A stretch of DNA of 19,039 nt from Bdellovibrio sp. (GTDB lineage: Bacteria > Bdellovibrionota > Bdellovibrionia > Bdellovibrionales > Bdellovibrionaceae): NCBI GenBank assembly GCA_017745015.1, contig JAGIAF010000021.1, positions 1 through 19,039 on the forward strand. Reading direction: 5' to 3'. A program made the translations under genes and the position numbers. Positions 1 through 7,071 of the stretch are shown in pieces. Within the stretch, counting starts at the first letter, position 1. Every line of letters starts with the position of its first letter. Below the pieces are notes generated by a model. That model saw only the letters and a program-made list of their open reading frames with translations, ran no database searches and had not been told where the DNA came from.

Positions 1-1
1 C

Positions 2-262
2 GTTATCGGGATGTCTAAAACTTGGGGAAAAGAATTGGGTCGCAAGGGTTTTACATCCAATGCAATTGCACCGGGCTTCATTAATACCGCGATGACCAAA
101 GCGATGCCGAAAGAAGCTATTGATGCAATGGCGGCAAAAGTTCCTGTGATGCGCCTTGGCGAAACGTCAGATATTGCGAATGCCGTTCTGTTTTTAGCAA
201 GCGAACAGGCGTCTTATATTAATGGAACTGTTTTGAGTGTTGACGGCGGAATTGTCCTTTAG
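2..262 (+). CDS. fabG: 3-oxoacyl-ACP reductase-like short-chain dehydrogenase, 3' part only
   Basis: This is the C-terminal part of a short-chain dehydrogenase/reductase; the 5' part lies outside the window, and the reading frame is open from base 2 (residues VIG before the first Met). Seen: the NAIAPGFI motif that follows the active site in FabG-type enzymes, and a C-terminus with SYINGTVLSVDGG, the usual FabG ending. The catalytic Tyr-xxx-Lys would lie just upstream of the window edge, so activity cannot be judged here. Known for the family: NADPH-dependent reduction of 3-oxoacyl-ACP in fatty-acid synthesis, or of acetoacetyl-CoA in related enzymes (PhaB). The two cannot be separated from this fragment. 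It is separated from the oxidase operon by about 155 bases and a hairpin, so it is probably a different transcription unit. Confidence 0.85.
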   Translation, partial: VIGMSKTWGKELGRKGFTSNAIAPGFINTAMTKAMPKEAIDAMAAKVPVMRLGETSDIANAVLFLASEQASYINGTVLSVDGGIVL

Positions 263-268
263 TTTTGA

Positions 269-301
269 GGAGCTTTGTTGCGTTGCAATGTGCAAAGCTC
301 C
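269..301 (+). terminator. Hairpin after the FabG-like gene, possible terminator without a T-tract
   Basis: Seen: GGAGCTTTG at 269-277 pairs perfectly with CAAAGCTCC at 293-301. Inside the loop a second small stem TTGC (278-281)/GCAA (285-288) can extend it, leaving a four-base bulge. It begins six bases after the stop codon. There is no run of T after the stem, so it is not a textbook intrinsic terminator. It could be a weak terminator or an mRNA 3' end stabiliser. Confidence 0.4.
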
Positions 302-341
302 AACTAGACGGGGCCAGTGTAATTTGTTGCGGTCCCTAGGG

Positions 342-374
342 TTTTCGGGTACTTAACTAACAATATATTACAAT
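342..374 (+). promoter_or_regulatory. Weak candidate promoter of the cytochrome oxidase operon
   Basis: The 155-base gap before the first cytochrome gene contains an AT-rich stretch with overlapping -10-like hexamers TATATT (364-369) and TACAAT (369-374). The only -35-like element at a fair distance from TATATT is TTTTCG (342-347, 16-base spacer), which is poor. A perfect 8-base palindrome CCCTAGGG (334-341) lies just upstream. The operon needs a promoter somewhere here, but the exact assignment is uncertain. Confidence 0.2.
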
Positions 375-417
375 ACTGTGACAAAACTTTTTTGCGTCCC
401 CTTGGGAGTGCCAGCCT

Positions 418-951
418 ATGTCTGAGAATAAAGATCATTATAACCGCGGTGGTTTGATTGCGTTCATCTTTTCAATGGTGTTCGTTTTTGCATTCTTCTT
501 TTATCTAGTAGTTATCAATAAGGGTGTGGATTTGGCGGAAAACGTCGTTGATCCAAATGCTCAAACAGCAGCTGCGGGCCCAGCGTTCGATATCTCTACA
601 GTGAAAGAGCCGTGGGTTGAAACTCCAGAGATGATCACTTACGGTCAAAAAGTTTTCAAAACGAACTGTGCTATGTGCCACGGTGACACTGGTCACGGTG
701 ATGGTGCTGCAGGTGCGGCTTTGAATCCAAAACCACGTAACCTTGTTGAGGGTAAATGGACTCAAGGTGAAGGTATCATCAATCACTTTAAAGTTGTGAC
801 GAACGGTATCCCAGGTTCTTCAATGGCAGCATTCGGCCACTTCAAACCGGCTGATCGTTGGGCTGTTGTTCACTTCATCAATTCTATCTCTAATAACAAA
901 TCAAAAGACGATCCTGCTAAAGTTGCTGAGTTTGCGAAAACAGCAAAATAA
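418..951 (+). CDS. Membrane-anchored monoheme cytochrome c
   Basis: This 177-residue protein has one N-terminal membrane helix (about residues 12-33), a linker, and a single cytochrome c domain. The heme-binding CxxCH is C84-A-M-C87-H88, followed by a Gly/Asp-rich segment, and the likely distal Met ligand is M136 in the GIPGSSM stretch. Heme is therefore on the periplasmic side. It is the first gene of the oxidase operon, with GGGAG at 404-408 placed 9 bases before ATG and only 14 bases to the Sco gene. Inferred role: electron donor to the oxidase, or a link between quinol oxidation and the fused heme-c domain of subunit II. Its domain resembles the monoheme cytochrome subunit (ActE type) of alternative complex III, but no other complex III gene is in the window, so that remains a possibility only. 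Confidence 0.88.
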   Translation: MSENKDHYNRGGLIAFIFSMVFVFAFFFYLVVINKGVDLAENVVDPNAQTAAAGPAFDISTVKEPWVETPEMITYGQKVFKTNCAMCHGDTGHGDGAAGAALNPKPRNLVEGKWTQGEGIINHFKVVTNGIPGSSMAAFGHFKPADRWAVVHFINSISNNKSKDDPAKVAEFAKTAK

Positions 952-965
952 TTAGGAAGTTATAA

Positions 966-1847
966 ATGCCTGGAAATCAGTTTGTTTTGAAAGCAAAAAC
1001 AATGGGAATGGTTCTGACTGGAACCGTTCTCGTTTTGTTTTCAGCAACTGCTTCTTATGCATATAACGGCCCGGAAGCGGGCATGGCGTCGAATGAAACT
1101 CCGAGAGAGCTTAAAGACGTCGGTATTGACGAAAAATTGGGTCACAAGCTTGATCTGAATATGAAGTTCAACGATGAGAACGGCAAAGAAGTAACTTTGG
1201 GTTCTTATTTTGACGGCAAACATCCGGTGATTATTTCTCCGGTGTATTTCGCATGTCCAGGTCTGTGCAACTTCCACCTGAACGGTCTTACAGATGCGTT
1301 GAAGTTGATGGATAAGCAATGGACGGTGGGCGATCGCTACAAAATTTTGTCGATCAGCTTTGATTCTAAAGAGACTCCTGAATTAGCGACTCATAAAAAA
1401 GAAACGTACATGAAGTTGTACGGTCGCGAAGGCGCTGAAAAAGGTTGGCATTTCCTTACTGGAAATGAAGACGAAGTAAGAGCTTTGACAGGGGCACTTG
1501 GATTTAAGTTCAAATGGGATGAAACTCAGAAGGAATGGGCCCATGCTTCGGCAGCGGTTGTCATTTCTCCTGATGGCACGGTTTCACGTTACTTGCCTGG
1601 GATTATGTTCAATCCGCAGGATATTAAATTGGCTTTGAACGAAGCGACCGAAGGTAAAATCGGTACGTTCGTAGAAAGCCTCGTGCTGTATTGTTTTAAG
1701 TATGATCCACATCAGAGCAAATACACGCTCGCTGCAGTTCAAATTATGAAACTCGGTGGTGCGCTAATGGTTCTGGTGATGGTTTTATGGTTATTGCCGC
1801 TTTATATTCGCTCGCGCAGAGCGAAGAAAAATTCGGCGGGGAGATAA
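966..1847 (+). CDS. SCO1/SenC-family copper chaperone for the CuA site
   Basis: The 293-residue protein has a thioredoxin-like Sco fold. The copper-binding CxxxC is C97-P-G-L-C101 and the third ligand is probably H193 in the WAHAS segment. Sco proteins deliver copper to, or reduce, the CuA site of oxidase subunit II, whose gene follows directly (6 bases between stop and start). An N-terminal hydrophobic stretch (about residues 12-30) ending in ATASYA looks like a cleavable signal peptide. A second strong hydrophobic segment at about 262-282, followed by basic residues, would anchor the C-terminus in the inner membrane. This differs from the usual N-terminal anchor of Sco1. AGGAAG at 954-959 precedes the ATG by 6 bases. 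Confidence 0.92.
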   Translation: MPGNQFVLKAKTMGMVLTGTVLVLFSATASYAYNGPEAGMASNETPRELKDVGIDEKLGHKLDLNMKFNDENGKEVTLGSYFDGKHPVIISPVYFACPGLCNFHLNGLTDALKLMDKQWTVGDRYKILSISFDSKETPELATHKKETYMKLYGREGAEKGWHFLTGNEDEVRALTGALGFKFKWDETQKEWAHASAAVVISPDGTVSRYLPGIMFNPQDIKLALNEATEGKIGTFVESLVLYCFKYDPHQSKYTLAAVQIMKLGGALMVLVMVLWLLPLYIRSRRAKKNSAGR

Positions 1848-1853
1848 AGGTAC

Positions 1854-2810
1854 ATGATGTGGTTTAATTTTGCGAAGGCCCAATCCTTCATGCCAACGCA
1901 AGGAACCGAGATTGCCAAGCAGGTGGACAATCTTTACGGATTCTTGCTGATTACAAGTTTCATCGCCTGCGTGCTCGTCATCGGCGGCATGATTTATTTT
2001 GTACTTAAGTACAAACGTAAATCAGACAACGATAAGACTGCATATATCTCTCACAACACAGCGTTGGAGTTCTTGTGGTCATTCATCCCACTTGTGATCT
2101 TCTTGGCGGTGTTTGCTTGGGGTTGGTATATTTACCACGGCATGAGAACTATGCCGAAAGATGCTCTTGAGATTAACGTCCTTGGTAAGCAATGGGCTTG
2201 GGAAATCGAATACAAAAACGGTTTCAAAGCAGTTAACGAAGTTGTTGTTCCTGTGAACACAGACGTTAAGTTGTTGCTAACTTCTCAAGACGTTATCCAC
2301 TCCTTCTTCGTACCAAGCTTCCGTATCAAACAAGACGCCGTTCCAGGTCGCTACACAGCTTTGTGGTTCCGTGCTGAAAAACTTGGTGAGTTCCACGTAT
2401 TCTGTGCTGAGTACTGCGGTACTTCTCACTCAGGCATGATTGGTAAATTACGTGTTGTGACTCGTGAAGAGTTCGACAAATACATGGAAGAGGGTCAAGA
2501 AGAAGGTCAATTGCCTATCGCTAAACGCGGTGAAAAATTGTTCGCTTTGAAAGCCTGCGCATCTTGCCACTCTGTTGATAGCCCAGCTGTAAAAGTGGGT
2601 CCTTCATTGTTCCAAGTATTCGGTCATGAAGTTGTTTTGGAAGACGGTTCAAAGGTTACTGCTGATGAAAACTACATCCGCGAATCTATCCTTCAGCCAA
2701 ACGCTAAAGTAGTAAAAGGTTTCCCTCACGGTGTTATGCCGACGTTCCAGGGTCAGATTAACGAAAACGAACTTAACGCACTTGTAGAGTACGTTAAGAG
2801 TTTGAAGTAG
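1854..2810 (+). CDS. coxB: Cytochrome c oxidase subunit II with fused cytochrome c domain (caa3 type)
   Basis: The 318-residue protein has two membrane helices (about 28-51 and 73-95), a cupredoxin CuA domain (about 105-205) and a C-terminal cytochrome c domain (about 222-318). All CuA ligands are present: H149, C184, E186 (backbone ligand in the family), C188, H192 and M195. The heme-c site is C235-A-S-C238-H239 with the likely distal Met M295 in GVMPTF. It accepts electrons from a cytochrome c and passes them through CuA to subunit I. The fused heme domain is the mark of caa3 oxidases such as those of Bacillus and Thermus. Start: ATG at 1854, with a second in-frame ATG at 1857; GGGGAG at 1838-1843 suits the first. 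There is no obvious cleavable signal peptide, only a short amphipathic leader. Confidence 0.96.
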   Translation: MMWFNFAKAQSFMPTQGTEIAKQVDNLYGFLLITSFIACVLVIGGMIYFVLKYKRKSDNDKTAYISHNTALEFLWSFIPLVIFLAVFAWGWYIYHGMRTMPKDALEINVLGKQWAWEIEYKNGFKAVNEVVVPVNTDVKLLLTSQDVIHSFFVPSFRIKQDAVPGRYTALWFRAEKLGEFHVFCAEYCGTSHSGMIGKLRVVTREEFDKYMEEGQEEGQLPIAKRGEKLFALKACASCHSVDSPAVKVGPSLFQVFGHEVVLEDGSKVTADENYIRESILQPNAKVVKGFPHGVMPTFQGQINENELNALVEYVKSLK

Positions 2811-2825
2811 TAAGGAGTGTAGCTC

Positions 2826-4436
2826 ATGGGTCATTCATCATCAGCTCACGGCGAAAATTATATCAATTGTGAAAAGGGCCTTTGGTCATGGTTGACGACT
2901 GTCGATCATAAACGTATCGGCCTTATGTACATGATTACAGTTATGTTCTTCTTCTTTGTCGGCGGGGTTATGGCCTTGCTTCTTCGTTTGGAACTTTTTG
3001 CTCCAAACACAGTACAAGGTGTTGGACAAGTTTTGAAAAACGGTGACGTTTATAACCAAGTCCTTACATATCACGGTGCGATCATGGTCTTCATGGTTAT
3101 CGTTCCTGGTATTCCTGCGATCCTTGGTAACTTCTTCCTTCCGATCCATTTGGGCGCGAAGGACGTAGCATTCCCTAAGATCAACTTGGCAAGCTGGTAT
3201 TGCTTCATGTTCGGTGCAGCTTTGGCGATCGCGACATTCTTCACTCATAAAATTGATACTGGTTGGACGTTCTATACGCCTTACTCAATTCGTACTGGAA
3301 CATCGACTGTGTTGATGGTTTTGGGTGCGTTCGTAATGGGTATGTCATCAGTATTGACTGGTTTGAATTTCATCGTGACTGTTCACAAATTGAGAGCTCC
3401 GGGCATGACAATGCACCGTATGCCTTTGTTCGTATGGGCGCTTTATTCTACAGCGATCCTACAAATGTTGGCGACTCCAGTTCTTGCGATCACGTTGTTG
3501 TTGTTGGCAGCTGAGAAGCTCTTCGGTGTTGGTATCTTCGATCCAGCGCTTGGTGGCGACCCGGTTCTGTTCCAGCATTTCTTCTGGTTCTACTCGCATC
3601 CAGCGGTGTACATCATGATCCTTCCGGCGATGGGTGTTGTGTCTGAATTGATCGCAGCGTTCTCTCGTAAAGTGATCTTCGGTTACACAGCGATTGCTTA
3701 CTCTTCTCTAGGTATCGCAGCGGTGTCCTTCTTCGTTTGGGGTCACCATATGTTCGTATCTGGTCAATCAGCAACTGCAGGCATCATCTTCTCGTTCATC
3801 ACGATGCTAGTAGGTGTTCCTACTGCGATTAAGATGTTCAACTGGGTAGCGACTATCTACAAAGGTTCTGTAAGCTTCGATTCTCCGATGTTGTTCGCAT
3901 TGGGTTTCTTGTTCTTATTCGCAATCGGTGGTGTGACAGGTATCATGCTTGCGGTTCTTCCAATCGACGTTCACTTCCACGATACATACTTCGTGGTAGC
4001 TCACTTCCACTACGTAATGGTGGGAGGTACTTTGATGGCGTTGATGGGTGGTTTCTACTATTGGTTCCCGAAAATGTTCGGAAAGATGTTCAGTGAAACT
4101 TTGGCTCGCTTGTCTTTCGTGTTCATCTTCATCGGTTTCAACGTGACGTTCTTCCCTCAATTCATTTTGGGTGCGATGGGTATGCCACGTCGTTATTTCG
4201 ACTACATCCCGAACTACGAAGCTCTTAACAAAATTTCTACTGTTGGTTCTTGGTTGATCCTGACTGGTTTCTTGATTGGTCTATATGCAATCGTTCAAGG
4301 TATCAGAAAAGGTGAGAAAGCTCCGATGAATCCATGGGGCGCTAAAACGCTTGAATGGCAAACGTCTTCTCCACCTCCTCATTTTAACTTCGATGTTGAA
4401 CCAGTAGTAACTGCGGGGCCTTATGAGTACAGATAA
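2826..4436 (+). CDS. coxA: Cytochrome c oxidase subunit I, A2-type heme-copper oxidase
   Basis: This is the catalytic subunit: 536 residues, about 12 membrane helices, reducing O2 to water while pumping protons. Heme a ligands are H83 and H395; the heme a3 ligand is H393; CuB ligands are H258, H307 and H308; the Tyr cross-linked to the CuB histidine is Y262. The K-channel lysine is K336 in the VPTAIK segment. D-channel entry residues N102, D113 and N120 are conserved. In helix VI the sequence is Y256-S257-H258-P259, so the glutamate at the D-channel end of A1 oxidases is replaced by the Tyr-Ser of the A2 subfamily. AAGGAG (2812-2817) lies 8 bases before ATG, 15 bases after coxB. Codon choice (many TTC, ATC, GGT) suggests high expression. 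Confidence 0.98.
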   Translation: MGHSSSAHGENYINCEKGLWSWLTTVDHKRIGLMYMITVMFFFFVGGVMALLLRLELFAPNTVQGVGQVLKNGDVYNQVLTYHGAIMVFMVIVPGIPAILGNFFLPIHLGAKDVAFPKINLASWYCFMFGAALAIATFFTHKIDTGWTFYTPYSIRTGTSTVLMVLGAFVMGMSSVLTGLNFIVTVHKLRAPGMTMHRMPLFVWALYSTAILQMLATPVLAITLLLLAAEKLFGVGIFDPALGGDPVLFQHFFWFYSHPAVYIMILPAMGVVSELIAAFSRKVIFGYTAIAYSSLGIAAVSFFVWGHHMFVSGQSATAGIIFSFITMLVGVPTAIKMFNWVATIYKGSVSFDSPMLFALGFLFLFAIGGVTGIMLAVLPIDVHFHDTYFVVAHFHYVMVGGTLMALMGGFYYWFPKMFGKMFSETLARLSFVFIFIGFNVTFFPQFILGAMGMPRRYFDYIPNYEALNKISTVGSWLILTGFLIGLYAIVQGIRKGEKAPMNPWGAKTLEWQTSSPPPHFNFDVEPVVTAGPYEYR

Positions 4437-5085
4437 CATTACACATACACACTCAGCACATGTGTCGCATCACTTTAAAGATGCGACTCAAGAATACGAT
4501 TCAGGTAAACAGGGCATTTGGTTGTTCATGGTTACTGAGATCTTGATGTTCGGTGCGGTTTTGGTTGGTTACGGAATCTTCCATCATCTTTACCCAGCAA
4601 TGTTCTCTGAAGGTGCGAAGCAATTGGATTGGAAATTGGGTTTCATCAATACCCTAGTTCTTATCTTCTCTTCTTTCACAATGGCGATTTCGATCCAATT
4701 GATCCAACGTAATCAAATCAAGAAGGCGGCGATGGCTTTAGCTGTTACTATCCTTTGCGGTGCGATCTTCATGGTGATCAAATACTTCGAGTGGACACAT
4801 AAATTCCACATGGGTTTCTATCCAGGTCGTTTCTTGGATATGGCTAAGACTCACGCAGAGCACGCAAACCTTGGTATGTACTTTGGTTTTTATTACTGCA
4901 TGACAGGTCTACACGGTCTTCACGTATTGATCGGTATGGGCTTGATCACTTGGCTTTTGATCAGAACGATTCGCGGTGATTTCCACTCCCAATACTGGAT
5001 CCCAGTTGAGGGCGTTGGTATCTTCTGGCATATCGTCGACTTGATCTGGATCTTCCTATTCCCTCTTCTATATTTGGTGGGTTAA
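4423..5085 (+). CDS. coxC: Cytochrome c oxidase subunit III
   Basis: The 220-residue integral membrane protein has about five helices, matching the short bacterial subunit III of caa3 oxidases, which lack the first two helices of mitochondrial subunit III. Seen: an early GKQGIWLFMVTEILMFG helix, the E-W-T-H helix region, and the C-terminal GVGIFWHIVDLIWIFLFPL signature with the conserved W-H-x-V-D-x-I-W. Subunit III stabilises subunit I and sustains proton uptake during turnover. The gene overlaps the end of coxA by 14 bases in another frame, which points to translational coupling. The N-terminus is rich in histidine (several His between residues 8 and 17), not usually conserved in the family. 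Subunit IV follows after 2 bases. Confidence 0.96.
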   Translation: MSTDNITHTHSAHVSHHFKDATQEYDSGKQGIWLFMVTEILMFGAVLVGYGIFHHLYPAMFSEGAKQLDWKLGFINTLVLIFSSFTMAISIQLIQRNQIKKAAMALAVTILCGAIFMVIKYFEWTHKFHMGFYPGRFLDMAKTHAEHANLGMYFGFYYCMTGLHGLHVLIGMGLITWLLIRTIRGDFHSQYWIPVEGVGIFWHIVDLIWIFLFPLLYLVG

Positions 5086-5087
5086 CA

Positions 5088-5426
5088 ATGGCAGCAAACA
5101 ATCACAAACACGATCCAAATGTTCTTCATCCACATATCTCTCCAACTTCCATGTACTTGAAAGTTGCAGCGGCTCTGTTTGGTCTTACAATCTTGACGGT
5201 TGTAGCCCATCAGTTCCACCACCAGTTGGGAGCTTTTGCTTCTCTAGTGGCATTCGGGATTGCGGCGGTAAAAGCGACTCTAGTTTTGTTGTACTTCATG
5301 CACTTGAAGGACGATAACAACATGAACCGCGCTATCTTCGCTTCTGGTTTCTTCTTCTTGATCGTTTTGCTTCTGTTCAGCGTTGTGGATATCGCAACTC
5401 GCGTTACAGAGGTAAGCCCTCTATAA
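5088..5426 (+). CDS. coxD: Cytochrome c oxidase subunit IV (small bacterial type)
   Basis: The 112-residue protein has three hydrophobic helices (about 26-44, 50-72 and 83-104). The second carries the K-A-T-L-V-L-L-Y-F-M-H-L-K stretch typical of prokaryotic subunit IV (CtaF/CyoD-like). The family is an accessory subunit involved in oxidase assembly and stability. It begins 2 bases after the coxC stop, with GGTGGG inside the coxC end as a possible ribosome site. The order II-I-III-IV is the same as ctaCDEF of Bacillus caa3 oxidases. The His-rich N-terminus (residues 6-17) echoes that of subunit III. Confidence 0.92.
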   Translation: MAANNHKHDPNVLHPHISPTSMYLKVAAALFGLTILTVVAHQFHHQLGAFASLVAFGIAAVKATLVLLYFMHLKDDNNMNRAIFASGFFFLIVLLLFSVVDIATRVTEVSPL

Positions 5427-5430
5427 GACC

Positions 5431-6309
5431 GTGTTAAAAACATTCGCGGATCTTACCAAGTTTGGCATAGTCGTGTTCTCGGTCCTCGCGGGCCTTGCCG
5501 GCTATGCCACCGGTTTTCAAATCGAACATTCCTTTGACTGGAAAATCTTTCTTGAGACCTTGCTAGGAATTTACTTCTTGGCATCAGGTTCTTTAGCTTT
5601 GAACCAAGTTCAAGACTGGCAAATCGACGCGAAAATGCCTCGCACTGCTAAACGTCCTATTCCTTCTGGAAAATTAAAACCTGCAGCGGCTGGCATCTTG
5701 TCAGTAGCGTTTTTATTTGTCGGTTTGCAATTACTCTTCACTGTTGAACCTGTGGCGGGCTGGGTTGGTTTGGTGAGCGTGATCTTCTATAACGGTCCGT
5801 ACACTTTGTATTTGAAGCGCAAGTGGGCTTATGGAGCGGTTCCGGGTGCATTCCCAGGCGCATTGCCAGTGACTATTGGTTATGCGGCAGCAAATCCTGA
5901 CATCTTTAATTCTGAATCACTGTATTTGTTCTTGATTATGTTCTTGTGGCAAATGCCGCACTTCTGGGTGCTGGCGATTCGTTATAAAGATGACTATGCA
6001 GCAGGTGGTATTCCAGTTCTTCCAGTGGCTCGCGGTTTAAACAAAACTTTGGAACAAATCGCGTTATGGACATTCGCTTATGTGGGTGTAGCGTTGGCGG
6101 CTCCATTGTTTGTGCATGCAAGTTGGTTGTATGTGCTTCTGACGGTTCCGTTTGTATTTAAGCTGCTTCAAGAGTTGTATCGTTACTATAAGTCCAAGGG
6201 GACTGAACGTTGGTTGGCCTTCTTCATGTGGCTCAACGTTAGCATGCTGGTTTTCATTGTGATTCCAGTGATTGATAAGTGGAATTTTCTTTTCATCCAT
6301 TCCAACTAG
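5431..6309 (+). CDS. ctaB: Protoheme IX farnesyltransferase (heme O synthase)
   Basis: This 292-residue UbiA-superfamily prenyltransferase attaches a farnesyl tail to heme B, giving heme O, the precursor of the heme A used by the oxidase encoded upstream. It is an inner-membrane protein with about seven to nine helices. The first aspartate-rich motif is N58-xxx-D62-xxx-D66, followed by M69-P-R71-T and R75-P, the CtaB-specific signature. The second motif is Y185-K-D187-D188-Y189 after WQMPHFW. The start is GTG at 5431, 4 bases after coxD; there is no close Shine-Dalgarno, so translation may be coupled to coxD. The start fits the family because LTKFGIV aligns with the usual CtaB beginning. No heme A synthase (CtaA) gene is in the window. 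Confidence 0.95.
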   Translation: MLKTFADLTKFGIVVFSVLAGLAGYATGFQIEHSFDWKIFLETLLGIYFLASGSLALNQVQDWQIDAKMPRTAKRPIPSGKLKPAAAGILSVAFLFVGLQLLFTVEPVAGWVGLVSVIFYNGPYTLYLKRKWAYGAVPGAFPGALPVTIGYAAANPDIFNSESLYLFLIMFLWQMPHFWVLAIRYKDDYAAGGIPVLPVARGLNKTLEQIALWTFAYVGVALAAPLFVHASWLYVLLTVPFVFKLLQELYRYYKSKGTERWLAFFMWLNVSMLVFIVIPVIDKWNFLFIHSN

Positions 6310-6311
6310 AA

Positions 6312-6337
6312 ACCAGCTTCCTAGGCAGGAGGCTGGT
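6312..6337. terminator. Hairpin between convergent ctaB and maiA, likely shared terminator
   Basis: Seen: an 11-base-pair stem, 6312-6322 against 6327-6337, with one G-T pair and the four-base loop AGGC. It starts two bases after the ctaB stop and ends 12 bases before the maiA stop. Neither side has a strong T-run (plus side AAATTCTGG), so termination may be modest, but position and stem strength support a bidirectional role. Confidence 0.55.
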
Positions 6338-6349
6338 AAATTCTGGAGT

Positions 6350-7009
6350 CTAAGGTTTTCTCAATTCTTCGGGTGTATCGATCTGACGGCTCAAATGGGC
6401 TTTCATGAACACAGGATGCTTATCTAGATTGTTATAGATCTTCATCACGGTTGGATATTTAGTCATATCAACATGGAAACGTAGGCAAGTAATCACTTGT
6501 GGGTAAAGCACGATATCGGCAAGTGTGACGTCATCACCGAAGCAGTACTTACCAGAGAACTCCGGCAAAGTAAGTTCCAAAGCATCCAATCCTTGAGTGA
6601 CCCATTTTTGCACCCACTGATCTTTTTGTTCTTGAGTGTAGCCGTGAGCCTCACCTAAGTACTTCGTCACTTTCAAGTTTCCATAGGGATGCATCGATGC
6701 ATTTACGATTTCGCAGACCTGACGGATGCGCGCACGAGTGTATGCATCTTTCGGAAGAAGTGCAGGAGTGGGGGCGATCTCTTCGATGTATTCAATAATC
6801 GCCATGGAGTCAGGAATAAGTTTTCCATTGTGAACTAACGTGGGGATACCACCCATCGGATTGAGCTTGCGATATTCAGGAGAGTGCTGTTCATCCTTCA
6901 AAAGGTTGATAGGCTTGTATTCGAAGTCGATGCCTTTGAAGTGCAAGGCAGCGCGGGCGCGGAAAGAAGTGGAGCTCCGAAAATAGTTGTAAAGAACAAA
7001 TGAGGACAT
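6350..7009 (-). CDS. maiA: Maleylacetoacetate isomerase, zeta-class glutathione transferase
   Basis: The 219-residue protein has a thioredoxin-fold N-domain and a helical C-domain. The enzyme converts maleylacetoacetate to fumarylacetoacetate using glutathione, in tyrosine/homogentisate breakdown. Seen: N-terminal FRSSTSFRARAAL, matching the zeta-class SSxSxRxRxAL signature; LNPMGGIPTL (glutathione contact); S-M-A-I-I-E-Y; GDDVTLADI; and the C-terminal Q-I-D-T-P-E-E-L-R tail typical of MaiA. The usual catalytic Ser-Ser-Cys is Ser-Ser-Thr here. The frame stays open 17 codons further upstream, but the ATG at 7009 has AGGAG 7 bases away and matches the family start, so I chose it. It is transcribed away from the 7072-9396 group, which contains the next enzyme, FahA. 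Confidence 0.9.
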   Translation of the reverse strand: MSSFVLYNYFRSSTSFRARAALHFKGIDFEYKPINLLKDEQHSPEYRKLNPMGGIPTLVHNGKLIPDSMAIIEYIEEIAPTPALLPKDAYTRARIRQVCEIVNASMHPYGNLKVTKYLGEAHGYTQEQKDQWVQKWVTQGLDALELTLPEFSGKYCFGDDVTLADIVLYPQVITCLRFHVDMTKYPTVMKIYNNLDKHPVFMKAHLSRQIDTPEELRKP

Positions 7010-7031
7010 ATACTGACTCCTGTTGACGCTC

Positions 7032-7060
7032 ATTTTTTTCGTAAACGTGGATTCAGTCAA
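7032..7060 (-). promoter_or_regulatory. Candidate maiA promoter in the divergent spacer
   Basis: On the minus strand, TTGACT (7060-7055) is a good -35 hexamer and AAAAAT (7037-7032) a fair -10, separated by 17 bases. The predicted start would be near 7025, giving a short leader with the AGGAG that serves the ATG at 7009. The -35 overlaps the ribosome site of the divergent gene at 7072. Confidence 0.35.
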
Positions 7061-7071
7061 AGGACTTTTCT

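Noticed and set aside
3262..3514. Open frame inside coxA on the same strand
   Set aside because: It is an out-of-frame shadow within a fully conserved oxidase subunit I.
3576..3615. Missing glutamate in coxA helix VI as a sign of a defective oxidase
   Set aside because: The Tyr-Ser-His-Pro form is the known A2-subfamily variant, and all metal ligands are present.
7010..7060. 17-codon N-terminal extension of maiA to an ATG at 7060
   Set aside because: The ATG at 7009 has AGGAG at 7 bases and matches the family start; the extension overlaps the predicted promoter and adds no recognisable sequence.
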